From Gammaproteobacteria bacterium (GTDB lineage Bacteria > Pseudomonadota > Gammaproteobacteria > Methylococcales > Methylomonadaceae): a stretch of DNA of 9,445 nt. The stretch lies in the NCBI GenBank assembly GCA_024276805.1, contig JAJRWJ010000292.1, positions 1-9,445 of the forward strand. The letters are read 5' to 3'. The position numbers were made by a program, and so were the translations under genes. The notes beneath the pieces were generated by a model. It worked only from the letters and a program-made list of their open reading frames with translations. It ran no database searches and was not told where the DNA came from. Shown one piece after another: positions 1-7,021 of this stretch (position 1 is its first letter; each line of letters starts with the position of its first letter).

Positions 1-2568
1 ATTGTCACCGCAGAAGCTGATGAATTTGCCGTCCTTGTGATAGGATGTCAGAGGTGCGGGTTTGCCCAGCTTGGGCAGCGCCTCGTCGTGCATGGCGACC
101 AGTTCCATACCATGCTCTGTCCATTCCGGCTGATAACGCTGTAAAAATTTTCCGTCCATTTCGAAAGTGCCGGGGTATTCGCTCTGGTAAATGGTGTTCG
201 GCGAGGTTCCGGCGGCGATGTAGAGACTGCGCAGAGGCACCTCCAGGGTCTGCCCGTAGCTCTGCCAGCGGCCATCTTCCTGGACCAGTTGATCGAATTC
301 CACGGCCCGCAAATGGCCATACTGGTCTTCTATGGCGCGCTTGGGACTCATGCCTTCGACCAGGAGGATGCCTTCCCGCAGCGCTTCGGAAATTTCTTCG
401 TGATTCTGCCGGTAGGCCGGGGCTTCCTTGATGCTTTTCCGGTAGAACAGCGTGACGCCTCCCCATTCTTCCAGCAATGGCAGAAAGTCCGGTTTCTCGC
501 CGGCGGCCCTGGCGCGGCTTCTTTCAGCCTGTATGGCGCGGCCATGCTGCAGGAATTCATCGAGAATTTCGATTTCTTCCTGGTCATAGCGATGCCGGAC
601 CGTAGCTTCGCCATACTCCTGTACCAGTATTTCATAGCGATGCAGTATTTTTTCCACCTGAATCGGGTAATAGGCCAGCAATTCGGTGGCCGTATCGATG
701 GCCGTCAGGCCGCCGCCGATGACTCCCGCTGGCAGCCGCACATGCAGATTGGCCAGGGACGATGGTTTGGCGGCGCCGGTCAGCTGCAGGGACATCAGGT
801 AGTCGGAGGCCTTGCGGATGCCGCGAATCAGGTTGTTTTCCATGTTGATCACGGTGGGCTTGCCGGCGCCGGAGGCCATGCACAGATGATCGAAGCCCAT
901 TTTCCAGGCGTCATCGATAGTCAGCGTACCGCCGAAGCGGGTGCCGCCATAGGCCCGGAAAGTCTGTCTTCGCAGCAGGTTCAGGTAGATGACTTTGAGA
1001 AAGTTCTTGTCCCAGCGGACGGTAATGCCGTATTCCGCAACACCGCCGAATCCGGCCAGCCTACGGTTGTCCAGTTCTTCGTAAAGATCGCTGAAATCAC
1101 GTATCGGCCTGGGCAGGGTTTCTGCGTCACCGGTCAATTCCACGGGCAGGGGCTCCAGCTTCAGGGCTTCGATTGCGGCGACACTGAAGCCTTCGTTCAA
1201 CAGATAGTGGCTCATGGTGTAGCCGGCCGGCCCCAGGCCGACCACCAGCGCATTCTTGCCGTTGTAGGGCAGGGCATGGGGGCGCTTGACATTCAACGGG
1301 TTCCAGCGCGTCAGCAGGCTATAGATTTCGAAGCCGTAGGGCATGAACAGCACATCGGTCAATACGTTGCTTTCAATTTGCGGAATGTTGACGGGCTCGG
1401 TCTTTTGATAGATACAGCCCTTCATGCAGTCGTTGCAAATGCGATGGCCGGTTCCCGGGCACATCGGATTGTCGATGACGATCATGGCCAGTGCGCCGAT
1501 ATTGTCGCCCTGCCGTTTTACCACATGCATCTCGGAAATTTTCTCGTCCAGCGGGCAGCCGGTGATTTTCACCCCCAGGGGGTTGCTCTTGAAGGTGTTG
1601 GTTTTCCTGTTGCGCATGCCTTTGCTGCAGGAATCCGTGTCCCGTTCATGGCAGTAGATGCAATGATCCACTTCATAGAGTACTTCTCTTTCGGTGAAGC
1701 GAGGATCGGTAAGGGCAAAGCCATCGCGGCGGCGACGCTCCCCGGGATGCCCGCTCCAGGCGGAAAATTTGCCGCGCTGTACGATTTCATGTTCGACCAG
1801 ATTGTCGAAATCACGTTTATGCGGCGTTTTGAAGCTCATCCAGCCGGCAACGACTGTTTCATCCTGCCGGGCCAGAAAGCTCCAGCGCTGTACGATCAGA
1901 AGCAGGGCTTCGACAAAGTCGGCAGGATCGTCGAGCGCCAGGATTTCCCCGAGTTGTTTGGCGGCCTTTGCGTCGGCGGCCAGTTTAGCGCGCAGTTCAA
2001 GGATTTCCTGCCCGGCATTCGTGACGCTGCTCTGCTTGCCTTTGCCGATCAAGCGGTAATGTTCCGCAAGTCTGAACAGGGCGGCTCCGACCAAGGCAAT
2101 GCGTTGTTCAGGATCATTTTTGCGCTCGGCCTCCGGAAATCCCGCCTCGATCAGCCGGTCCAGCTGGTTTTGCAGCGCAGAGGCATCCCAGGAACTGCTA
2201 TCCTGGTTTTTAAAAACTGCGTTGAGTTTGTCGACAATATTTTTTTTATAAGTAAAAATACTGTCGAAATCCTTTTTGATCTTTGCTTCCTGATCTTTGT
2301 GCTGTTCACTGACGTTGAACAGTGTGGCTACGAATTGCCCGACAAAGGGCGCCATGCGCACCAGCAGATCGGAAATTTCCCGGGCTGGCATGTCGATGCC
2401 CTGGTTTTCCCGGTATGTGGCAAATTCATTATATAGATCAGGATCATGCTGTTGCACGGAGGTATCGAAGGCGGAGAGCAGATCTTTCAGGCGCTGAGGG
2501 CTGTACAGGTCTTCATAGGCGAAACCGGGAATGCCAAGTGTCAAATCGTTTTGGTGCAAATTCTTCAT
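1..2568 (-). CDS. GltD-like FAD/NAD(P) oxidoreductase with Fe-S cysteine clusters, 3' end outside window
   Basis: Read on the minus strand, an open frame of 856 codons starts at ATG 2568-2566 and has no stop before the window edge, so the C-terminus is missing. Residues 1 to about 295 are mostly helical and unrecognised. A cysteine-rich part follows: C303-x2-C306-x7-C314, a GCP at C338, then C370-x7-C378-x2-C381-x3-C385, enough for two [4Fe-4S] centres. A first dinucleotide fold has GLGPAG at 444-449 (GxGxxG, probably FAD). A second has GGGLTA at 618-623 (probably NAD(P)H). This order resembles the small subunit of glutamate synthase and related flavoproteins, which pass electrons from NAD(P)H through FAD and Fe-S centres. 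No large glutamate synthase subunit is visible, so the electron acceptor is unknown. An in-frame TGA at 2607-2605 sits upstream of the start. No good Shine-Dalgarno lies at this ATG, but a small ORF ends 2 nt before it. The family call is firm; the substrate is not known. Confidence 0.85.
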   Translation of the reverse strand, partial: MKNLHQNDLTLGIPGFAYEDLYSPQRLKDLLSAFDTSVQQHDPDLYNEFATYRENQGIDMPAREISDLLVRMAPFVGQFVATLFNVSEQHKDQEAKIKKDFDSIFTYKKNIVDKLNAVFKNQDSSSWDASALQNQLDRLIEAGFPEAERKNDPEQRIALVGAALFRLAEHYRLIGKGKQSSVTNAGQEILELRAKLAADAKAAKQLGEILALDDPADFVEALLLIVQRWSFLARQDETVVAGWMSFKTPHKRDFDNLVEHEIVQRGKFSAWSGHPGERRRRDGFALTDPRFTEREVLYEVDHCIYCHERDTDSCSKGMRNRKTNTFKSNPLGVKITGCPLDEKISEMHVVKRQGDNIGALAMIVIDNPMCPGTGHRICNDCMKGCIYQKTEPVNIPQIESNVLTDVLFMPYGFEIYSLLTRWNPLNVKRPHALPYNGKNALVVGLGPAGYTMSHYLLNEGFSVAAIEALKLEPLPVELTGDAETLPRPIRDFSDLYEELDNRRLAGFGGVAEYGITVRWDKNFLKVIYLNLLRRQTFRAYGGTRFGGTLTIDDAWKMGFDHLCMASGAGKPTVINMENNLIRGIRKASDYLMSLQLTGAAKPSSLANLHVRLPAGVIGGGLTAIDTATELLAYYPIQVEKILHRYEILVQEYGEATVRHRYDQEEIEILDEFLQHGRAIQAERSRARAAGEKPDFLPLLEEWGGVTLFYRKSIKEAPAYRQNHEEISEALREGILLVEGMSPKRAIEDQYGHLRAVEFDQLVQEDGRWQSYGQTLEVPLRSLYIAAGTSPNTIYQSEYPGTFEMDGKFLQRYQPEWTEHGMELVAMHDEALPKLGKPAPLTSYHKDGKFISFCGDN

Positions 2569-2570
2569 AA

Positions 2571-2669
2571 TCAGGTAAATAATGGGAGACGATCCAGTGA
2601 AGTATCAAGTAAACCGGTAATTTTACCACGCAACGCTCTGATAACGGCAATTCCACCGAACAGGCGCAT
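2571..2669 (-). CDS. possible 32-residue small protein or leader peptide upstream of the flavoprotein
   Basis: On the minus strand an ATG at 2669-2667 opens a 32-codon frame ending in TGA at 2573-2571, two bases before the flavoprotein ATG. An AAGGA motif lies 8 nt upstream of the ATG (about 2682-2678), the clearest Shine-Dalgarno sequence in the whole window, while the flavoprotein itself has none. The peptide begins MRLFGGIAVIRALRGK and ends DRLPLFT. It is short, basic and amphipathic, with no recognised motif. A second in-frame ATG at 2678 directly abuts the AAGG and is less likely. The arrangement suggests translational coupling, in which ribosomes ending on the small frame restart on the flavoprotein. 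It could also be chance, since the frame is short. No homologue is known to me. Confidence 0.35.
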   Translation of the reverse strand: MRLFGGIAVIRALRGKITGLLDTSLDRLPLFT

Positions 2670-2902
2670 GGCATACATCCTTGTGGGACCAGAAAATTAA
2701 AACGGCCGCAAAAGTTCGAGCAGCGTTATGGCCGGCAGCTTGGCAAAAGCAACAATGGGTACAAGGAATGAAAGGTTTTTGCCGACAGGAAATAAGCGGA
2801 ATGTACCCGGGGTTGGTTGTTCCATGCGGCACATGCACGCAGGATTACCACTGGTTTTTGGTTGCTTGTGGCGGAATCAGTTAATATCGGTTACAGGATG
2901 CT

Positions 2903-2950
2903 AAATTTTGGCTTTTGATGCAACGCCTAGTTTTTTGTGGTTTTTTATGG
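2903..2950 (+). repeat. roughly phased T-tracts with a 10-bp tandem repeat
   Basis: Two adjacent 10-mers, TTTTTTGTGG (2931-2940) and TTTTTTATGG (2941-2950), differ at one base. With AAATTTT at 2903-2909 and TTTT at 2913-2916, the tract centres lie about 8.5, 19 and 10 bp apart, close to multiples of the helical repeat. Such tracts bend DNA and are common upstream of promoters, where they also bind nucleoid proteins. The repeat is seen directly; the bending role is inference. Confidence 0.4.
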
Positions 2951-2960
2951 CAAAGGAATA

Positions 2961-2989
2961 GCTGGATATGCGCTGCAACCTTGTATAAA
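2961..2989 (+). promoter_or_regulatory. weak candidate promoter for the chaperone operon
   Basis: TATAAA at 2984-2989 is the best -10-like box upstream of the operon, and it lies downstream of the T-tracts. At the usual 16 to 18 bp spacing the -35 region is poor (GCTGGA at 17 bp). If real, it would need an activator or an upstream element, and would give a 5' leader of roughly 125 nt. No heat-shock sigma-32 promoter pair was found. Confidence 0.2.
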
Positions 2990-3028
2990 TTGTGATTATT
3001 GGGTGTAACTCCATCCGCCAGGGACGGG

Positions 3029-3048
3029 ACGGGTGATACTGCACCCGT
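3029..3048 (+). promoter_or_regulatory. perfect 7-bp hairpin in the presumed 5' leader of the operon
   Basis: ACGGGTG (3029-3035) and CACCCGT (3042-3048) are exact reverse complements around a 6-nt loop ATACTG, and a G-T pair can extend the stem by one. No T-run follows, so it is not an intrinsic terminator. It sits about 70 nt before the first start codon. It could be an RNA leader structure or an operator for a dimeric regulator. It matches no riboswitch I know. Confidence 0.3.
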
Positions 3049-3120
3049 TACTTCCGTTGCCTGCAAGGTACGTCGGGTATCGGGATATCGTGAATCAGAA
3101 AATAAACAGATTTGACCCCT

Positions 3121-4146
3121 ATGGATGACTGGAAAGACAGGATCAATCAATGGTTTGGCCGTTCTTATTATGATCAGATCAACCGGCAGAACATTACCCG
3201 GCTGACGACTTATTTTCTTCGGATCAAAGCCACGCAGGCTGACCATCCGCTGCTTCAGCAGATACAGGAACAGCTGCAGCAGTTGCAGGAAAAAGCCGAC
3301 TGGGAAAAAGCCAAGGCCATTGAACTATTGCTGGTGCCATTGCTGGACCCAGACGATCTGGATATGGAATTGCGCTATCAGCTGCATAATGCCCAGCTGT
3401 TTTTGCCCGAGTATGACTCCGGTTTTTTTCAAGACTGTTTTGCAACCATAATAGAAAAACCGGAAGCGCAACAGCCGTTGCCAGACTCTGACGCTATACC
3501 GGGCCGAAAACGGGCGCTGCTGACCAAGGTGACGGTCAGTCTGCAGAAGTTTCATGAAGACCGGTTGTTGAGAAGTATTTTCGCCAATAAGGCCCGCTTT
3601 AAAATCGGACTGTTTTTTGGGCTGGCGATTACTTTCAGTGTCTTTCTGCTGGCCATTGGCATTCTGCACCCGGAGGGCATTTATCAGTATTGCAGTCGTT
3701 ACTGCCGGCAATTTACCTGGTTGACTTCCATAGCCGCGGAAATCCAAGACCCCACCGAAGCCCAGCAAACCGACAAGATTCACCTGCACTTCGCCATTGC
3801 CGCACTGATGGCGGGGTACATGGGGGCCTGTTTCAGCATGTTGATCTCGCTGAAAGGCCGCATCGAGACCATTACCCTCAAGGAGCTGGAGAATCTGCAC
3901 AAGCTGCATTTTATTCTGACCCGGATTATTACCGGGATTGGCGCCGCCTTGATATGTTATTATTTCTTCCGGGCGCAATTGCTCACCGGCTCTTTGTTTC
4001 CTGATTTCAGTGAAGAAACAGAAATTCATCTCAATTCGAAAACCTATTTCACCCTGATCATCTGGTGTTTCATCGCCGGTTTTTCGGAAAAACTGGTGCC
4101 CAGTATTCTGTCCAAAACGGAAGGGCAGCTGGCGGAAAGGAAATAA
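3121..4146 (+). CDS. uncharacterised protein with four predicted membrane segments, first gene of the chaperone operon
   Basis: 341 residues from ATG 3121. An in-frame TTG at 3112 would add three residues, and neither start has a good Shine-Dalgarno. Residues 1 to about 160 are soluble and helical, with a Q/L-rich stretch likely to form a coiled coil at about 44-58. Hydrophobic segments at about 162-182, 224-245, 269-285 and 309-326 predict four membrane passes, with an acidic loop between the last two. The C-terminus carries AGFSEKLVPSIL (319-330). I recall close variants (GFSER-x-VP) at the end of other uncharacterised bacterial membrane proteins, but cannot verify this here. There is no signal peptide and no catalytic motif. 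The next gene starts 37 bp downstream with no terminator between, so it is probably co-transcribed with the TPR and chaperone genes. Inferred roles are membrane anchor, receptor or client of the chaperone machine. The function is unknown. Confidence 0.75.
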   Translation: MDDWKDRINQWFGRSYYDQINRQNITRLTTYFLRIKATQADHPLLQQIQEQLQQLQEKADWEKAKAIELLLVPLLDPDDLDMELRYQLHNAQLFLPEYDSGFFQDCFATIIEKPEAQQPLPDSDAIPGRKRALLTKVTVSLQKFHEDRLLRSIFANKARFKIGLFFGLAITFSVFLLAIGILHPEGIYQYCSRYCRQFTWLTSIAAEIQDPTEAQQTDKIHLHFAIAALMAGYMGACFSMLISLKGRIETITLKELENLHKLHFILTRIITGIGAALICYYFFRAQLLTGSLFPDFSEETEIHLNSKTYFTLIIWCFIAGFSEKLVPSILSKTEGQLAERK

Positions 4147-4183
4147 CGAATCCTATTTATTTGACGTTACAAAAGCTACAGAC

Positions 4184-6679
4184 ATGAGAAAAAAGGCTTC
4201 CCATGCAGGCACAGCAATGCCTGATCTTGAGGCAAAGGCGCTGGCCAGATTCAATTCCGGGCAATACAGGGAAGCCATCGGGCTTTATAAAAAATTGCTG
4301 CGAGACTCTGAAAACAGCACCTGGCGCGCGCAGTTGGCCAGCTGTTATCTGCAACGGGCGCTGGATTTCGCGGCAAAGGGTATGTACAAGGAAGCCGTGG
4401 TATTGTGGGAAAATTATCGAGAATCAGCGCAACCTCCTTACAAAGCTTTTGACCGCTATCTCGCCTGGCTGCTGAATACCGGACAATTTCCCCGTTTCCG
4501 GAAAACTCTGCAGCAATTGACTGCCCGACAGCTGGACAGGGATTATCGGGAACTGGCCGGTTGGCTTGGACTGCTGATCATTGCCGGGCATCCTGAATTT
4601 CAGCAGGACCTGCCCGGGGATGCAACTTTCGCAGCGCACCTGCGGATCGCGCAGACGGCTTTGCAGGCCTATGGCAACAATGATCCCGAAGCAGTCGAGG
4701 CGGCTCTGAAACAGCTGCCGCACCGCTCTGCATTCAGGGACTTCCGGACGCTGCTGAAGGCGGCTTTGCTGGCGGGGAAGGCACCGCAACAGGCGCAGGC
4801 CCTGCTGGACAGGATCGCGCCGGCATCGCCCTATGCACGAACCGCCCGTCTGCTGTATGCCTGTACCTGCAGCGGTGCTGCGCTGGTGCAGGAAATGACA
4901 CGTTTCACTGGTAAACAGCGGCACATGATCGGTGCGATAAAGGGGTTGCATAAAAAACAACTGGAACTGCTGGAGCAGCTGGCCAAATACAGGGATCGTC
5001 TGAACGACAAGGCCAGATTCGATCTGGCGATCAGGTATCGAGCGCTGTTTGGAGAGGACCTGGTACAGGATTTCTGCCGGACGTTGTTAAGAACCTACCC
5101 TGCCGGGCGGCGCGATTATAGGAAACATTTTGGGGGGCTTGGAGAATTCGAGGAAAACCGGATGCTGGCGCTGGCCTGCGAACGTGATGATAATATCGAT
5201 GCTGCAGCATATCACTGGGAGCAATGCGTCAGGGCATTGCGGGAGGAGCCCGATGCAGGCGGTTTGCGAAGCGCGTTGATCCTGCGCCACATCGCCGACA
5301 TGCAGATGTCGCCTGATCGTATTCTGTCCCTGAAGAGAAGTCTGGAATATGATCCCGATGACAAGGACAGCTATCTGCAGATATTGCGCGACTATGAATC
5401 CGATCCCGACTCGGCGGGCGATTATAAAACATGGCTGAACACGGCCCTGCAGAAATTTCCCGATGATATCGACATATTGACCCTGGGCCTGCAGTCATCG
5501 GTGCGGCACAAAACCTATAAAAAAGCCACGCAATATGGCAAAAAAATATTGCAGCGCGATCCCTTGCATGCTCTTGCCAGGGAATTGCTGTTTTCCAGTC
5601 ACCTGTCCCATGCTCGGCAGCAGATGCTGGGTAAAAAATATCATCTGGTTGTCAGGGAAATCGATCAGGCTGAAGCGTTGCATCTTGGCAAAAGTCAGCA
5701 GCTGCAGGCGCAATTGCTGCGCGGATGTTTGAGTTTTGCGACCGTCGACAAGCAAACGGGTCTGCAACAGATCGCTGAAACCCTTGGCAGACTCCATGAT
5801 GACCCCGTCAATGCCGTTTTTCATGCGGTAATGGAAGCGCTTGCCACGGGTTTGCCAGTGGCGACCATTCTCAGAGAACTGCCGCCAGTGAAAGGTCATT
5901 TGCTGTCTGCACGGGAATTGAGTCGTCTTGTCGGGCAGATCGAACGTTATGCATCCATCGATGGCACGCAGAAAAATATTCACAAGGCACTGGACAAGGT
6001 CAAAGCCGTAGTTAAAAAGTCACTGCAGCAGGACTTCCCGGAAGATTTGCTGCTTTCATGGGTCCAGACACTGGAGCGTATCCAGCATTTCGAGTTATTG
6101 CGCCACACTGCGAAACTGGCGGGAACCCGGTGGCAAAAACCCATCTGGACCTATTACCGGATTTATTCGGAGACCAACGGCGACCCGGAAAAGTGTTCTT
6201 TCCAGGATGTTGTCGTTCTGGAGCACATGCAGCAGCATGCTGCCCAGGAAGGCGACCAACGGACAATGGTACTGATCGGAGATTATCTCGAGCGTTGTCA
6301 TGTGCTGCGGCCACAGACCAGGATGGGGATTTTCGATGACCTGTTCGGCTTTGATGATGAAGAGGAGTTGGGTGATCCCATGGAGGATCTTTTTGGCCAC
6401 CTGCCGGACGACGTATTCAAACAGATCAATGATAAAATGGCTTCGATGCTGAAAAAAGTCACCCCGGAAAAACTGCTTCAGGAAATGGGCGATGTCATCG
6501 GCGGCAATAAAAATGTCCTGATGGCGATCATGCATGAGCCGGAGCTTTTTCCCGTGTTGATGATGTTGAATGCCGCGAACAAGCTGGGCATCGATACCGG
6601 TGTCGGTGTCGACGAGGTACTTGACTATTTCGACATCGGATCCGGTTCACAGTCCCGTTCCCTTCCCTTCCCTTTTTAA
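4184..6679 (+). CDS. large TPR-like protein of the chaperone operon
   Basis: 831 residues, with no signal peptide or membrane segment, so probably cytoplasmic. The N-terminus (about 17-80) contains TPR-like helix pairs, for example RFNSGQYREAIGLYKKLL followed by GMYKEAVVLWENY. More TPR-like helical repeats occur at about 370-500. The middle is helical, Leu/Gln/Arg-rich and poorly conserved in style. Near the C-terminus a strongly acidic patch (about 716-745) has an internal echo, DDLFG and EDLFG, followed by a helical tail ending in PFPF. TPR proteins usually serve as scaffolds, and some bind the C-termini of Hsp70/Hsp90 or client proteins. Its place directly before J, GrpE and Hsp70 genes fits a co-chaperone or client adaptor. 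The start at ATG 4184 has no clear Shine-Dalgarno, and ATG 4217 (residue 12) is a possible alternative. The TPR nature is fairly sure; the partners are inferred. Confidence 0.82.
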   Translation: MRKKASHAGTAMPDLEAKALARFNSGQYREAIGLYKKLLRDSENSTWRAQLASCYLQRALDFAAKGMYKEAVVLWENYRESAQPPYKAFDRYLAWLLNTGQFPRFRKTLQQLTARQLDRDYRELAGWLGLLIIAGHPEFQQDLPGDATFAAHLRIAQTALQAYGNNDPEAVEAALKQLPHRSAFRDFRTLLKAALLAGKAPQQAQALLDRIAPASPYARTARLLYACTCSGAALVQEMTRFTGKQRHMIGAIKGLHKKQLELLEQLAKYRDRLNDKARFDLAIRYRALFGEDLVQDFCRTLLRTYPAGRRDYRKHFGGLGEFEENRMLALACERDDNIDAAAYHWEQCVRALREEPDAGGLRSALILRHIADMQMSPDRILSLKRSLEYDPDDKDSYLQILRDYESDPDSAGDYKTWLNTALQKFPDDIDILTLGLQSSVRHKTYKKATQYGKKILQRDPLHALARELLFSSHLSHARQQMLGKKYHLVVREIDQAEALHLGKSQQLQAQLLRGCLSFATVDKQTGLQQIAETLGRLHDDPVNAVFHAVMEALATGLPVATILRELPPVKGHLLSARELSRLVGQIERYASIDGTQKNIHKALDKVKAVVKKSLQQDFPEDLLLSWVQTLERIQHFELLRHTAKLAGTRWQKPIWTYYRIYSETNGDPEKCSFQDVVVLEHMQQHAAQEGDQRTMVLIGDYLERCHVLRPQTRMGIFDDLFGFDDEEELGDPMEDLFGHLPDDVFKQINDKMASMLKKVTPEKLLQEMGDVIGGNKNVLMAIMHEPELFPVLMMLNAANKLGIDTGVGVDEVLDYFDIGSGSQSRSLPFPF

Positions 6680-6694
6680 TCCGGTTAAACGGCA

Positions 6695-7021
6695 ATGAAA
6701 ACAGCATATCAGATACTTGAAGTCACAGCCGGGGCGGACGACACAGAGATCAGACAGGCCTATTTACAGAAAGTCAGGGATAATCCGCCCGATGTGGACC
6801 AGGAAAAATTTCAGGCGATCCATACGGCCTATGAATCCATCAAGGATTACAAATGCCGCATCAGCTATGAATTGTTCCATGATCAGTCGGTGGCTTTTGA
6901 TGCACTGCTGGAGCGGGCGTTATTCACGGACCAGCCCCGACAGATTGACTCTGAACAGTTCATCGACTTGCTACGTATGGGATGCGAAGAGAAAATCACT
7001 ATCAAAGCAGAAAAGGCATGA
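6695..7021 (+). CDS. minimal J-domain (DnaJ-like) protein with PPD in place of HPD
   Basis: 108 residues. Residues 3-55 fit a J domain. Helix I is AYQILEVTAGAD, helix II is TEIRQAYLQKVRD, and helix III is EKFQAIHTAYESI followed by the usual arginine and tyrosine (RISYELF). J domains stimulate Hsp70 ATPase through a His-Pro-Asp loop. Here that loop reads P31-P32-D33, so the histidine is replaced by proline, and the loop to helix III is several residues shorter than in DnaJ. There is no Gly/Phe region, zinc finger or C-terminal substrate domain, only a tail of about 45 residues. The gene starts 15 bp after the TPR gene, and its stop overlaps the grpE start as ATGA (7018-7021), indicating translational coupling. 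It presumably partners the Hsp70 two genes downstream, through an altered contact. The J-fold call is confident; whether it stimulates ATPase is open. Confidence 0.85.
   Translation: MKTAYQILEVTAGADDTEIRQAYLQKVRDNPPDVDQEKFQAIHTAYESIKDYKCRISYELFHDQSVAFDALLERALFTDQPRQIDSEQFIDLLRMGCEEKITIKAEKA

Larger units (their letters stand above)
2670..3120. other. intergenic region between the divergent units
   Basis: About 450 bp without a convincing gene. Its left part must hold the promoter of the minus-strand unit and its right part that of the plus-strand operon, but no strong -35/-10 pair is visible for either. It contains T-tracts around 2903-2946, a TATAAA at 2984-2989, a G-rich stretch GGGACGGGACGGG at 3021-3033 and a perfect hairpin at 3029-3048. 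The short ORFs on both strands here start poorly and resemble nothing I know. No terminator is needed between divergent genes, and none is seen. Confidence 0.6.

Noticed and set aside
289..2436. A 715-codon open frame on the plus strand
   Set aside because: It lies opposite the flavoprotein, whose minus-strand frame has Rossmann and cysteine motifs. The plus-strand translation resembles no family and looks like an antisense shadow.
2681..2884. A 67-codon plus-strand frame in the intergenic region
   Set aside because: It begins at TTG, and the internal ATG at 2768 has an AAGGA directly abutting it with no spacing. The composition is cysteine- and tryptophan-rich in a way typical of non-coding DNA.
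3001..3033. Possible G-quadruplex
   Set aside because: Only three closely spaced GGG tracts exist; the fourth is 17 nt away, giving a marginal candidate.
3001..3110. Possible riboswitch in the operon leader
   Set aside because: Apart from one short hairpin, no conserved core of a known riboswitch class could be matched by eye.
3089..3120. Possible sigma-32 heat-shock promoter (CCCCTAT resembling the -10)
   Set aside because: It would lie on the start codon itself, and no CTTGAA-like -35 element occurs at 13-15 bp; the nearest resemblance is about 21 bp away.
2881..3246. A 121-codon minus-strand frame
   Set aside because: It overlaps the 5' end of the membrane-protein gene and the hairpin region, has no ribosome site or recognisable motif, and spans sequence better explained as a leader.
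3325..4029. A 234-codon open frame on the minus strand
   Set aside because: It is antisense to the membrane-protein gene. The plus-strand frame has coherent membrane segments; this one is Gln/Gly-rich without structure.
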